From NCBI RefSeq assembly GCF_029697505.1, contig NZ_JARJEF010000007.1, forward strand, positions 168,020 to 232,019: a stretch of 64,000 bases of DNA, given 5' to 3'. A program made the position numbers and the translations under genes. The notes below the pieces were generated by a model, which did not search any database, was not told where the DNA came from, and saw nothing but the letters and a program-made list of their open reading frames with translations. Source of the stretch: Pseudophaeobacter profundi. GTDB lineage: Bacteria > Pseudomonadota > Alphaproteobacteria > Rhodobacterales > Rhodobacteraceae. Positions 56,357 through 64,000 of this stretch are shown here, in pieces. Each line of letters opens with the position of its first letter. The stretch's first letter is position 1.

Positions 56357-57459
56357 GAAAAGGTCTTTCTGGGATCAAAGGCGTCGCGGATCCCTTCAAA
56401 GATGAAGATCAGCAGCGACAGCATCAGGGCAAAGGTGAAAAAGGCAGTAAAGGCCAGCCAGGGGGCCTCCAGGTTTTGTTTTGCCTGCAGGGTCAGCTCA
56501 CCCAAGGAGGGTGCCGAGGAGGGCAGGCCAAAGCCAAGGAAATCCAGCCCTGCCAGGGCGCTGATGGTGCCGGTGATGATGAACGGCAGCATGGTCAGCG
56601 TCGCCACCATGGCATTGGGCAGCATGTGGCGCAGCATGATGGTCATATTACCCACGCCCAGGGCCTTGGCCGCGCGAACATACTCCAGATTGCGCGCCCT
56701 CAGGAATTCTGCACGCACCACGCCCACAAGCGAGGTCCAGCTGAACAGGATCATCAGCCCCACCAGCAGCCAGAAACTGCGGCCGAGAATGGCAAACATG
56801 ATGATGATCACATAGAGCGTTGGGGTAGAGCTCCAGATCTCGATCACCCGCTGGAACACCAGATCGAGCCAGCCCCCGAAATAGCCCTGCACCGCACCGG
56901 CCAGAATGCCAATCACCGTGGCCGCGCCAGTCACCATCAATGTGAACAGGATCGACAGACGAAAGCCATGGATAACCCGTGCCAATACATCGCGTTTGGT
57001 ATCATCGGTGCCCAGTAGGTTCTGCCTATTCGGCGGCAAGGGTGCCGCGCCGGGGCGATCCACGGTGGTGTTGAAGGAATAAGGAATCAGCGGCCAGAGG
57101 CTCCACCCCTTATGGAACTCTGCATGATCAAACGTCTCGGCGCGGATCTGCTCGAGAATCTCTTCTGGTTCGTCAAAACAGTCTTCCACCCCACCAGAGC
57201 GGATAAGGCATTGCACTTCGGGATCGCGGTAGATCGCTTCGGTTCTGAAATCCCCGCCAAAACTGGTCTCGGGATAGAACTTGAAAATCGGCGTATAGAT
57301 CTCGCCGCGATAGCTCACCAGGATCGGTTTGTCATTGGCCAGAAACTCGGCAAAGAGCGACAGACCAAAGAGCACCGCAAAGATCCACATCGACCAATAG
57401 GCCCGCTTGTTGCGGCGAAAGGTGTTCCAGCGGCGCTGGTTGAGGGGGGAGAGTGCCAT
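56353..57459 (-). CDS. yejE: peptide ABC transporter permease (YejE-like)
   Basis: A 368-residue permease with an N-terminal helix (YWSMWIFAVLFGLSLFAEFL), a large periplasmic loop and five further helices. The EAA-type loop is RAKALGVGNMTIMLRHMLPN near residue 265, which contacts the ATPase. The gene is coupled to yejF (ATGA overlap) and lies 3 bases after yejB. Confidence 0.9.
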   Translation of the reverse strand: MALSPLNQRRWNTFRRNKRAYWSMWIFAVLFGLSLFAEFLANDKPILVSYRGEIYTPIFKFYPETSFGGDFRTEAIYRDPEVQCLIRSGGVEDCFDEPEEILEQIRAETFDHAEFHKGWSLWPLIPYSFNTTVDRPGAAPLPPNRQNLLGTDDTKRDVLARVIHGFRLSILFTLMVTGAATVIGILAGAVQGYFGGWLDLVFQRVIEIWSSTPTLYVIIIMFAILGRSFWLLVGLMILFSWTSLVGVVRAEFLRARNLEYVRAAKALGVGNMTIMLRHMLPNAMVATLTMLPFIITGTISALAGLDFLGFGLPSSAPSLGELTLQAKQNLEAPWLAFTAFFTFALMLSLLIFIFEGIRDAFDPRKTFS

Positions 57460-57462
57460 GGA

Positions 57463-58551
57463 TCAGCCCTCGCGCTTTTCAAAGTCGATGCGCGGATCAA
57501 CCAGCACATACATGATGTCCGACAGAATGCCGACAACCAGACTCATCAAACCAAAAATGAACAGGGTGCCAAAAATCACCGGGTAATCCCGTGCCACGGC
57601 GGCCTCAAAGCCCAGACGGCCCAATCCATCAAGCGAGAAGATCGTTTCAATGATCAGGCTGCCGGAAAAGAACACGCCAATAAACACCGCCGGAAAGCCG
57701 GCAATGACAATCAACATGGCATTGCGAAAGACATGACCATAAAGCACCCGGTGCTCGCTCAACCCCTTGGCGCGGGCGGTGATAACATATTGCTTTTTGA
57801 TCTCATCCAAAAAGGAATTCTTGGTCAACAGCGTCAGCGTCGCAAAGGCACCAATGGTCGAGGCCATTACCGGCAGCGCGATATGCCAGGCATAGTCTGC
57901 GATCTTGCCAAACAGGCTCAGGCTTTCCCAGTTGTCAGAGGTCAGGCCGCGCAGCGGAAAAATCTGCCAGTAAGAGCCGCCGGCGAACAGAACCAACAGC
58001 ATGATGGCGAACAGAAACGACGGGATCGCATAGGCGGCAATGATCACGCCGCTGGTCCAGGTATCAAACCGCGAGCCATCGCGCAGCGCCTTGCGGATGC
58101 CCATGGGGATCGAGATCATATAGGCGATCAAGGTCGACCACAGCCCCAACGAGATCGAGACCGGCATCTTTTCCAACACCAGTTCAGTCACGTCGATCTT
58201 GCGAAAATAGCTCTCGCCGAAATCGAAATGCATGTAGTTCCACAGCATCAGGCCAAAGCGTTCCAGCGGTGGCTTATCCAGGCCGAACTGCTCTTGCAAC
58301 TCGGCGATCAGTTCGGGCGGCAAACCCTGACGGCCCGCATAGCTGTCATTGGCCTCAATGACGCTGGAACCTTCGGCATCGCCACCACCGCCCGCAAAGC
58401 CTTCGAACACGTCGCCCCCGCCCTGCAACTGGGCGATGATCTGTTCCACCGGGCCGCCGGGCACAAATTGCACCAGGGTAAAGTTCACCACCATGATGCC
58501 AAACAGGGTTGGGATCACCAGCAACAGCCGGCGCAGGATATAGGCTGCCAT
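57463..58551 (-). CDS. yejB: peptide ABC transporter permease (YejB-like)
   Basis: A 362-residue permease that starts [20 protein letters not shown], the typical first helix of DppB/YejB proteins, and has the EAA loop [20 protein letters not shown] near residue 265. A Gly-rich insert ([15 protein letters not shown]) lies in the first periplasmic loop. It lies 9 bases after yejA. Confidence 0.9.
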   Translation of the reverse strand: MAAYILRRLLLVIPTLFGIMVVNFTLVQFVPGGPVEQIIAQLQGGGDVFEGFAGGGGDAEGSSVIEANDSYAGRQGLPPELIAELQEQFGLDKPPLERFGLMLWNYMHFDFGESYFRKIDVTELVLEKMPVSISLGLWSTLIAYMISIPMGIRKALRDGSRFDTWTSGVIIAAYAIPSFLFAIMLLVLFAGGSYWQIFPLRGLTSDNWESLSLFGKIADYAWHIALPVMASTIGAFATLTLLTKNSFLDEIKKQYVITARAKGLSEHRVLYGHVFRNAMLIVIAGFPAVFIGVFFSGSLIIETIFSLDGLGRLGFEAAVARDYPVIFGTLFIFGLMSLVVGILSDIMYVLVDPRIDFEKREG

Positions 58552-58560
58552 GTCGCGCCC

Positions 58561-60534
58561 TTACCGCAAGGCGCCCGAGGCTTTCAATTCAGCCTCGCGG
58601 TCCGCATCCACCCACCACAGATCCAGAAGACCGGTGTCATAGGGCGGCAGGTTTTCAGGGTAGGCGTATTGCTTCCAATAGGCCACCCAGCTGACATCCA
58701 GATACCAGGTCGGCACCATGAACCGTTTGGCGCGCAATACCCGGTCCAGCGCCTGCGCGTTTGAATGCAGTTCTGCCTGCGTTTTGGCATCGACGATATT
58801 GTCGATCAGCGCATCGACCGCCGGATCCGCCAGCCCTGCCGGGTTGAAAACCGAAAACTCATGCGCTTCCGAACCAAAATACTGATAAAGCCCGGTCGAA
58901 GGCTCCAGCGCCATGGGATAGGCCGTCGAGATCATATCGAACTCCTTTTCCCGGCGGCGGCTGGTATATTGCGCGTAATCCACCCGGTTCAGCACCGCAT
59001 CAATGCCCATGGCGCGCAGGTTTGACACATAGGGGCCAACAATGCGTTCCAGCGTTGGACTGTCGAGCAGGAATTCGATCTTCAGCACCTCGCCCTCTGC
59101 GTTCTGGCGCAGCCCTTCACCGTTGACGGCCCAGCCGGCCTCATCCAGCAGCTGCATGGCGCGGCGCAGGTTGCGGCGATCATTGGGCCGTTTCGGCTTG
59201 GAGCTATGCGCCATCACCGGTTCCGACGTCAGGATGGCAGGATCAATCTGATCCGCCAGCGCGGTCAACACTTCCAGTTCACGCCCCTGGGGGATGCCTT
59301 TCGCCTCTAACGCGCTATCCTGCCAGAATGAACTGCGGTGACGGAACAGCCCGTATTGCAGGCTCTCATTGGTCCATTCAAAGTTGAAGGCCAGCTGCAC
59401 GGCTTCACGGACACGGATGTCCTGGAATTTGGGCCGCAGCAGGTTCATCACAAAGCCATTGGCGGCGGGTACATTGCCGTCGGGGATTTCGTCCTTGATT
59501 ACATTGCCATTGGCAACTGCCTCGAAATCATAAGACGTGGCCCAGCTTTTGGAGCTGTTTTCCGGGCGCAGGGTATAAACGCCGGCCTTGAAGCCCTCCA
59601 TCGCGGCGATGCTGTCGCCAAAATACTCTACCCGGATGGTATCATAGTTGTGGCGACCAATATTGACGTTCAGATCCTTGCCCCAATAGTCGGGATTGCG
59701 GCGATAGGTAATGCGCTGATTGATTTCAGCCTTTTCCAGAATATAGGGGCCTGATCCGATACCGGGATCAAGGCGCGGTTCGTCCAGGCGACGGTTTTCG
59801 GGATCAGCCTCAAACCAGGCCTTGGAAAACACTGGCGTACCTGCCACCTGACTGATCATGGCGCGGCGCGGAAAATCGGGCGAGAAGTAGAATTTCACCT
59901 GATGCGGGCCCAGCGCTTCGGCCTTGGGGATCCGCTTGCGCACGGCTTCGGCATAGGACTGCAAGCCCTGATCCAGCAGAATATTGTGGGAAAACACCAC
60001 ATCATCCGCCGTTACCGGGCTACCATCGGAAAAACGCGCCTCGGGGCGCAGATTGAATACCACCCAATCCTGGCTCGGCGGGTATTCCAGGCTTTCGGCG
60101 ATCAATCCGTAATAAGACCCCGGCTCATCATAGGATTCCACCAGAAGGCTCTCAAAATGGTTTGAGGCCAAAGCCCCGGCGCGACCATTGCGGGTAAAAG
60201 GGTTCATACTGTCAAAGGTACCCACCGCTGAAATCGACAGCTCGCCGCCCTTGGGGGCCTCGGGGTTCACATATTCAAAATGGGCAAAGCCTTCGGGGTA
60301 TTTCAGCGTGCCAAATTCGGCAAAGCCGTGACTTTTGACAGTCTCGCCCTCGGCCCGCAGCGGCAAGGCATGGACCAGCGCAAGGGCAAAGCCCAGGATC
60401 AACAGCAAGACGGCGCGGATTGACGCATGTGATGCCTCCACCGCTTTGGCCGCGGGATTGGCCTGACCGGCGCGAATCTGCGATCGCCGCCCCTGCTGAT
60501 AGCCTGTTTGTTTCTCTGCCATACGGGATGCCAT
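58561..60534 (-). CDS. yejA: extracellular peptide-binding protein (YejA-like)
   Basis: A solute-binding protein of family 5 of about 657 residues, the periplasmic receptor of the Yej transporter. The mature part begins near HGFAEFGTLKYPEGFAHFEY and has GTFDSMNPFTRNG and the family pattern of peptide-binding proteins. The hydrophobic signal core lies at about residues 41-60, behind an unusually long polar N-terminus; a later start such as 60522 is possible. GGAGG lies 9 bases before the ATG at 60534. Confidence 0.88.
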   Translation of the reverse strand: MASRMAEKQTGYQQGRRSQIRAGQANPAAKAVEASHASIRAVLLLILGFALALVHALPLRAEGETVKSHGFAEFGTLKYPEGFAHFEYVNPEAPKGGELSISAVGTFDSMNPFTRNGRAGALASNHFESLLVESYDEPGSYYGLIAESLEYPPSQDWVVFNLRPEARFSDGSPVTADDVVFSHNILLDQGLQSYAEAVRKRIPKAEALGPHQVKFYFSPDFPRRAMISQVAGTPVFSKAWFEADPENRRLDEPRLDPGIGSGPYILEKAEINQRITYRRNPDYWGKDLNVNIGRHNYDTIRVEYFGDSIAAMEGFKAGVYTLRPENSSKSWATSYDFEAVANGNVIKDEIPDGNVPAANGFVMNLLRPKFQDIRVREAVQLAFNFEWTNESLQYGLFRHRSSFWQDSALEAKGIPQGRELEVLTALADQIDPAILTSEPVMAHSSKPKRPNDRRNLRRAMQLLDEAGWAVNGEGLRQNAEGEVLKIEFLLDSPTLERIVGPYVSNLRAMGIDAVLNRVDYAQYTSRRREKEFDMISTAYPMALEPSTGLYQYFGSEAHEFSVFNPAGLADPAVDALIDNIVDAKTQAELHSNAQALDRVLRAKRFMVPTWYLDVSWVAYWKQYAYPENLPPYDTGLLDLWWVDADREAELKASGALR

Positions 60535-60704
60535 TCGCCACAACCTCCATTGTCTGGCCTTGCACTGGCCCGACTTATTTCCTGTGCCTCAAGCTAAAGC
60601 TGGCAGGCGGTAACATTCAAGTTGAGATTGCACCCGCGCGGGCCTGTGCAGATCGCAAGCGCGTGATCAGGCGCGATTTCAAACCCGAACGCCACGCAAC
60701 ACAT

Positions 60705-60735
60705 AAAAAGGGCCGCAGCACATGCCGCGACCCTT
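60705..60735 (-). terminator. terminator of the cytochrome c gene
   Basis: On the minus strand GGGTCGCGGCA pairs with TGCTGCGGCCC (two G-U pairs) and is followed by TTTTTATG. It lies about 50 bases past the cytochrome gene stop. Confidence 0.7.
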
Positions 60736-60783
60736 GGTCATCCGAAAGATAGAACAATCTGTTCACCCGGATCCCGATTGGGA

Positions 60784-61287
60784 TCAGTTGTCGAGACTGT
60801 CCAGATAGGCAATGAGGTTCACTCGGTCTTTTGCTTTGCGCAGGCCAGAGAACGACATCGTGGTGCCAGAGGCATAGCCAGATGGTTTGGTCAGGAAGGC
60901 ATCCAGCTGTTCTGCTGTCCAGGTACCGCCCAGCCCTGTCAAAGCGTCGGAATAGCCAAAGCCATCCACGCCGGCCTGGGCGCGGTCTACAACGCCATAA
61001 AGCGAAGGACCGGTGGAATTCACGCCCTCCTCAATCTTGTGGCAGGCTGCGCATTTCTTAAAGACCTTGGCGCCTTTGCCAACATCAGCCGAGGCCATCA
61101 GCTCTTCAAAGCTGACCTCTTCGACCTCAGGGGCCGCTTCTGCGCTGGCAACCTCAATTGTATAAGATTGCTCACCGTGTGCTTCCGCCGAGTAGAGCAC
61201 ATCCGCGGCCCACTGGCCCAGAAGAAGCACCAGGAACGATCCGCAGACACCTGCGGTCGCTTTGGTTAGGGTCATCGTGTCAAACAT
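60784..61287 (-). CDS. membrane-anchored cytochrome c (CycM/cytochrome cy type)
   Basis: A 167-residue class I cytochrome c held by an uncleaved N-terminal helix (about residues 12-30), an acidic linker of about 35 residues, and a heme domain with C79-A-A-C82-H83 and Met ligand in GTTMSFSG. Such proteins carry electrons from the bc1 complex to cbb3 or aa3 oxidases in Rhodobacterales, which fits the cco genes nearby. It is divergent from pheA. Confidence 0.9.
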   Translation of the reverse strand: MFDTMTLTKATAGVCGSFLVLLLGQWAADVLYSAEAHGEQSYTIEVASAEAAPEVEEVSFEELMASADVGKGAKVFKKCAACHKIEEGVNSTGPSLYGVVDRAQAGVDGFGYSDALTGLGGTWTAEQLDAFLTKPSGYASGTTMSFSGLRKAKDRVNLIAYLDSLDN

Positions 61288-61407
61288 GAATCGCGTGTCC
61301 GTTTTAGCTGTCTGCGTCGTTGTCTAAGGCTTCCACTCGTCAGTGGCAAGGTATAGACAACGCGACGAAATGCCCGTTTGCTGAAGTTTTGCAGGAAAGT
61401 CGCACTC

Positions 61408-62241
61408 ATGACCGGAAAAATCGCCATTCAGGGAGAGCTCGGCTCTTACAGCCATGAGGCCTGTCGCAATGCGCGCCACAATATGGAGGTGCTGCCCTGC
61501 GCCACATTCGAGGATGTCATCGAGGCGGTACGCTCAGGCGAGGCAGAGCAGGCGATGCTGCCGGTTGAGAATTCGACCTATGGCCGGGTTGCCGACAGCC
61601 ACCGCCTGCTGCCCCATAGCGGGCTGCACATCATCGACGAGGCCTTTGTGCGGGTCCACATCAATCTCTTGGTGGTGCCCGGCGCCAAACTGGAAGACAT
61701 CCGCGAGGCAAAATCGCATCTGGTCCTGCTGCCACAATGCGGTAAATTCCTACGCAAAAACAATATCATGGGCCGCGTCAGCCCCGATAATGCGCGGGCA
61801 GCGCGCGATGTCGCGGCCGCAGGTGACATCCATACAGCGGCGCTGGCCAGCGAATTGGCCGGAGAGATCTACGGGCTGGATATCCTGGAGAAAAAGATCG
61901 AGGATAACGGCGACAACACGACGCGCTTCCTTATCATGTCACGCGACGCCGACACCAGCCGCCGCGGCGCGCACGGGATGATCACCAGCTTTGTCTTTCA
62001 GGTCCGCAACATCCCGGCCGCGCTCTACAAAGGGCTGGGCGGGTTTGCCACCAATGGCATCAACATGACCAAGCTTGAGAGCTATATGGTCGATGGTTCC
62101 TTCACCGCGACGCAGTTTTATGCGGATATCGAAGGCCACCCGGATGATGCCAATGTGCAACTTGCCATGGATGAATTGGCATATTTCACCACCAATGTCG
62201 AAATCCTGGGCGTTTATCCGGCAGATAACGGCCGCTACTAA
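61408..62241 (+). CDS. pheA: prephenate dehydratase
   Basis: This monofunctional enzyme turns prephenate into phenylpyruvate in phenylalanine synthesis. The 277-residue protein has the catalytic segment NTTRFLIMSR with the Thr-Arg-Phe signature near residue 175, preceded by LPVENSTYGRV, and a C-terminal ACT domain for phenylalanine feedback (ALYKGLGGFATNGINMTKLE). The ATG at 61408 has AGGAAAG upstream; a TTG at 61378 is less likely. Confidence 0.94.
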   Translation: MTGKIAIQGELGSYSHEACRNARHNMEVLPCATFEDVIEAVRSGEAEQAMLPVENSTYGRVADSHRLLPHSGLHIIDEAFVRVHINLLVVPGAKLEDIREAKSHLVLLPQCGKFLRKNNIMGRVSPDNARAARDVAAAGDIHTAALASELAGEIYGLDILEKKIEDNGDNTTRFLIMSRDADTSRRGAHGMITSFVFQVRNIPAALYKGLGGFATNGINMTKLESYMVDGSFTATQFYADIEGHPDDANVQLAMDELAYFTTNVEILGVYPADNGRY

Positions 62242-62342
62242 AGCGCAGTTTCGCACCCGGTCCGCAATCACCGCCTGCCAAGGGCATGACCGGCACGCTA
62301 TTCGGACAGCTGCTCTGGGGACAGATGCCATTTCAGGCAATC

Positions 62343-62378
62343 CTGACGCCCCGGTGATCTGACGCCCCGGAAATCTGG
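62343..62378 (+). repeat. short tandem repeat, 16-bp unit
   Basis: Two full copies of CTGACGCCCCGGNNAT (62343-62358 and 62359-62374) and the start of a third lie in the gap between pheA and the hemolysin III-like gene. No function is apparent. Confidence 0.6.
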
Positions 62379-62452
62379 ACAGCGGCAGATCCCGCGCTTA
62401 TCGCTGAACCAAATAACCAGCGCCTGAAACCAGAGCACAGCGAGACCTGCCC

Positions 62453-63175
62453 ATGTCTGAACCAACCTCTGAGCCAATGTCGGAGCCGATGTTTGAGCCC
62501 AAGTCGGGCGCTCGGCCTGATCCCCAGACTGACAGCGCCACCGCGTCAAACTACCCCACCCCGGTTCCGCTGCAGCGGCGCGCGGATATCGCGGTGCACA
62601 TCTTTGGTCTGGTGCTGATCCTCACCGCCGGTACGGTTCTCGCGCTCAAGGCAAATACCGGGCTAGACCTCACCCTGGTTCTCGCCCTGGCGGTCTATGT
62701 GCTCTGTGCGCTGACCTCGAATATCGCCTCCAGCTGCTATCACTTTTCGCCCTGGCACCATCGCCGCCTCTTGCTGCGCCGGATCGACCATGCGGCGATT
62801 TATCCCAGTATCACAGGGACCTTCACGCCCTTCTTTTTACAGGCAGGCACTCCCTGGACCTTTACCCTGCTTTGGCTGTGCTGGGGGCTGACCGGCGTGG
62901 CGATCTGGAACAAGATCACCAGTGAAACCGTAAAAACCCGCTGGTCTACCGCCTCTTATCTGGCCTTGGGGGCTCTGGGCATGTCAGCGCTGCCGGATTT
63001 GCAGGGACTGCCAAGCTCTGCCCTGTGGTGCGTCGTCGCCGGGGCCGCCAGCTATGTGATCGGCACCGGCTTTTACGCCCGCAAGCGCCTGCCGTTCCGC
63101 TATGCCATCTGGCACGGCTGGGTGAATATCGGCGGCATTTTGATGTTCATCGGCATTTGGCTCGCCCTGTTTTAG
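62453..63175 (+). CDS. hemolysin III/TrhA-like (PAQR family) membrane protein
   Basis: A 240-residue protein with seven predicted helices. PAQR-type metal-site residues are visible: S-x3-H in ASSCYHF near residue 97, Asp in RRIDHAAIYPSITGTF near 113 and the late His in YAIWHGWVNIGG near 222. Such bacterial proteins are now linked to membrane-lipid homeostasis more than to hemolysis. The first 20 residues are a low-complexity Ser-Glu-Pro repeat (SEPTSEPMSEPMFEP). Confidence 0.82.
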   Translation: MSEPTSEPMSEPMFEPKSGARPDPQTDSATASNYPTPVPLQRRADIAVHIFGLVLILTAGTVLALKANTGLDLTLVLALAVYVLCALTSNIASSCYHFSPWHHRRLLLRRIDHAAIYPSITGTFTPFFLQAGTPWTFTLLWLCWGLTGVAIWNKITSETVKTRWSTASYLALGALGMSALPDLQGLPSSALWCVVAGAASYVIGTGFYARKRLPFRYAIWHGWVNIGGILMFIGIWLALF

Positions 63176-63879
63176 CCACTGCCGTCCCCCTGATACCATG
63201 CCAGGGCTACCAGGTTGCCTTTTCGGCCTTTATTGATTTGCGACACGTCTTCACAGCCGCAACTGCCATGTCCATTGCCTTGTCTGCACGCTTCAAGGCA
63301 TCTGCGGCCTTGGCGTGATTGGACGATGGTCAAGGCCCCGCGCCAATACTGGGCCCTGCGCAGGTCATGTCACTACCCCTGCGCGCAAGGGTCCATATGG
63401 TATCGAGACGTTAAAAAGGGGGGATAAGGTGAGAGGTTGGACATCGACCCAATACATTTAAAAACAATAGGTTATATGCTATTTTGTAACCGTGTAACCG
63501 GCCTAAAAATGGACGGCGAGACGTAACGTCATCGAGTTGGTTTGTTCAACCAGGCCGCTATCCTCCTAGTTTTTCAAAGCCACCAATTCGAGCTATCAAC
63601 AAACGATCGTTGTCACCCTAGCCCCGGCACTAAAAATATGCTGATCTCGGCCCCTCTGTGCAGAGGTAGAGCTAGCTTCAGAAAGAGGAGCTTTCAAGCC
63701 ACGGATCACGGTGGCGCCAGCATACATCCCCATCGCACCCATGGGCATTTTCTAGGACTTCATGCTCCCGATTAAACTGAGCTACTCCCTAGTTATTGGG
63801 CAATACCTGGCGTCACTTAATCTACTTTTTGCACCTGCTGATCGGGGTTGGTTGCTTCAATTTTTGCCAGCAGACCAAG
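63176..63879. other. 704-base gene-less, partly AT-rich stretch beside an IS element
   Basis: No convincing gene on either strand. From about 63430 the base composition falls in GC compared with the genes to the left. A short inverted repeat (GGTTATATGCTATTTTGTAACC, arms GGTTA/TAACC) lies near 63470-63491 and GACGT-A-ACGTC near 63519. The stretch may be degraded DNA next to the insertion element. Confidence 0.4.
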
Positions 63880-64000
63880 TGACCTGAGCCCCAAGTTTCC
63901 TCCACCTAGCGGAGAGTCCTTGGGGTTGGTTTGATGGCCCTACGCGGCCAGTTTGTCCATCGTTCTTTTCTCAGCAAATTCTCTGGGCGTCAGGTTTCCG
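63880..64000 (-). mobile_element. terminal part of an IS3-like insertion sequence (cut by window edge)
   Basis: A probable element end starts TGACCTGAGCCCCAAGTTTC at 63880, with the TG terminus of the IS3 family, followed 40 bases later by the stop of a transposase-like reading frame that runs off the right edge. Full extent and the other end are outside the window. Confidence 0.6.
63940..64000 (-). CDS. IS3 family transposase, C-terminal fragment (partial)
   Basis: The last 19 codons read GNLTPREFAEKRTMDKLAA before a TAG at 63940-63942. The LTPREFA segment matches the end of IS3-family DDE transposases, where it follows the RPHSSLG sequence; the rest lies beyond position 64000. The reading enters from the right edge, so completeness cannot be judged. 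Confidence 0.65.
   Translation of the reverse strand, partial: GNLTPREFAEKRTMDKLAA

Noticed and set aside
57112-58764. 550-codon plus-strand open frame
   Set aside because: Antisense to the yejA, yejB and yejE genes; product is low-complexity His/Gln-rich.
63542-63775. 77-codon plus-strand open frame near the right edge
   Set aside because: No ribosome site or recognisable domain; lies in a degraded-looking region.

Overview
The window looks like a chromosomal segment of an alphaproteobacterium of the Rhodobacterales (Roseobacter group). The basis is the combination of a ccoNOQP/ccoGHIS cbb3 oxidase region with fnrL and hemN, an alphaproteobacterial-type glutamate-cysteine ligase, pobA/pobR, a YejABEF-type peptide transporter, a CycM-like membrane cytochrome c and high-GC codon use. 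No rRNA, tRNA, CRISPR array, phage or replication origin was seen. The only clear mobile DNA is the end of an IS3-like element cut by the right edge.

Left part (1-21.5 kb): a GbsR/MarR regulator with two small membrane proteins; an rsmE-(membrane protein)-gshA operon divergent from ubiA; an OmpA-like envelope protein coupled to a membrane-anchored coiled coil; uvrC followed by pgsA-moaD-moaE; a sohB-like peptidase, a zinc-ribbon microprotein, a CaCA antiporter and a pteridine-reductase-like SDR; an ABC-2 exporter pair; an orphan CoxG; an alpha/beta hydrolase divergent from an HxlR regulator across a twin operator; and pobA/pobR for 4-hydroxybenzoate.

Middle (21.5-39.5 kb): a TetR regulator faces a six-gene acyl-CoA catabolic operon (SCP-x-type thiolase, two MaoC-like proteins, SDR, CaiB/AMACR family, long-chain-type acyl-CoA dehydrogenase) with an unknown substrate. 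After it come heme genes hemE, hemC and hemF, a fatty acid desaturase, a GH25 lipoprotein, rsmC, clpS, a HAD hydrolase, a CHMI-type tautomerase and a D-Ala-D-Ala carboxypeptidase fused to a SPOR domain.

Right part (39.5-64 kb): a micro-oxic respiration island. ccoNOQP and ccoGHIS are split by a LysR gene, a divergent 66-residue ORF and a stretch with no protein gene. Four FNR boxes are present: before ccoG, between ccoN and uspA, between fnrL and hemN, and one in the gene-less stretch behind ccoP. The last is spaced for a class II promoter reading into a strongly structured region that ends in a 14-bp stem, which is the best candidate here for an undescribed FnrL-controlled small RNA. The fnrL/hemN box has a -10 hexamer placed so that hemN mRNA would start at its AUG. 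yejABEF, the cytochrome c, pheA and a hemolysin III-like membrane protein follow. A ~100-bp repeat with terminal inverted repeats occurs three times in the window, at or near gene ends.
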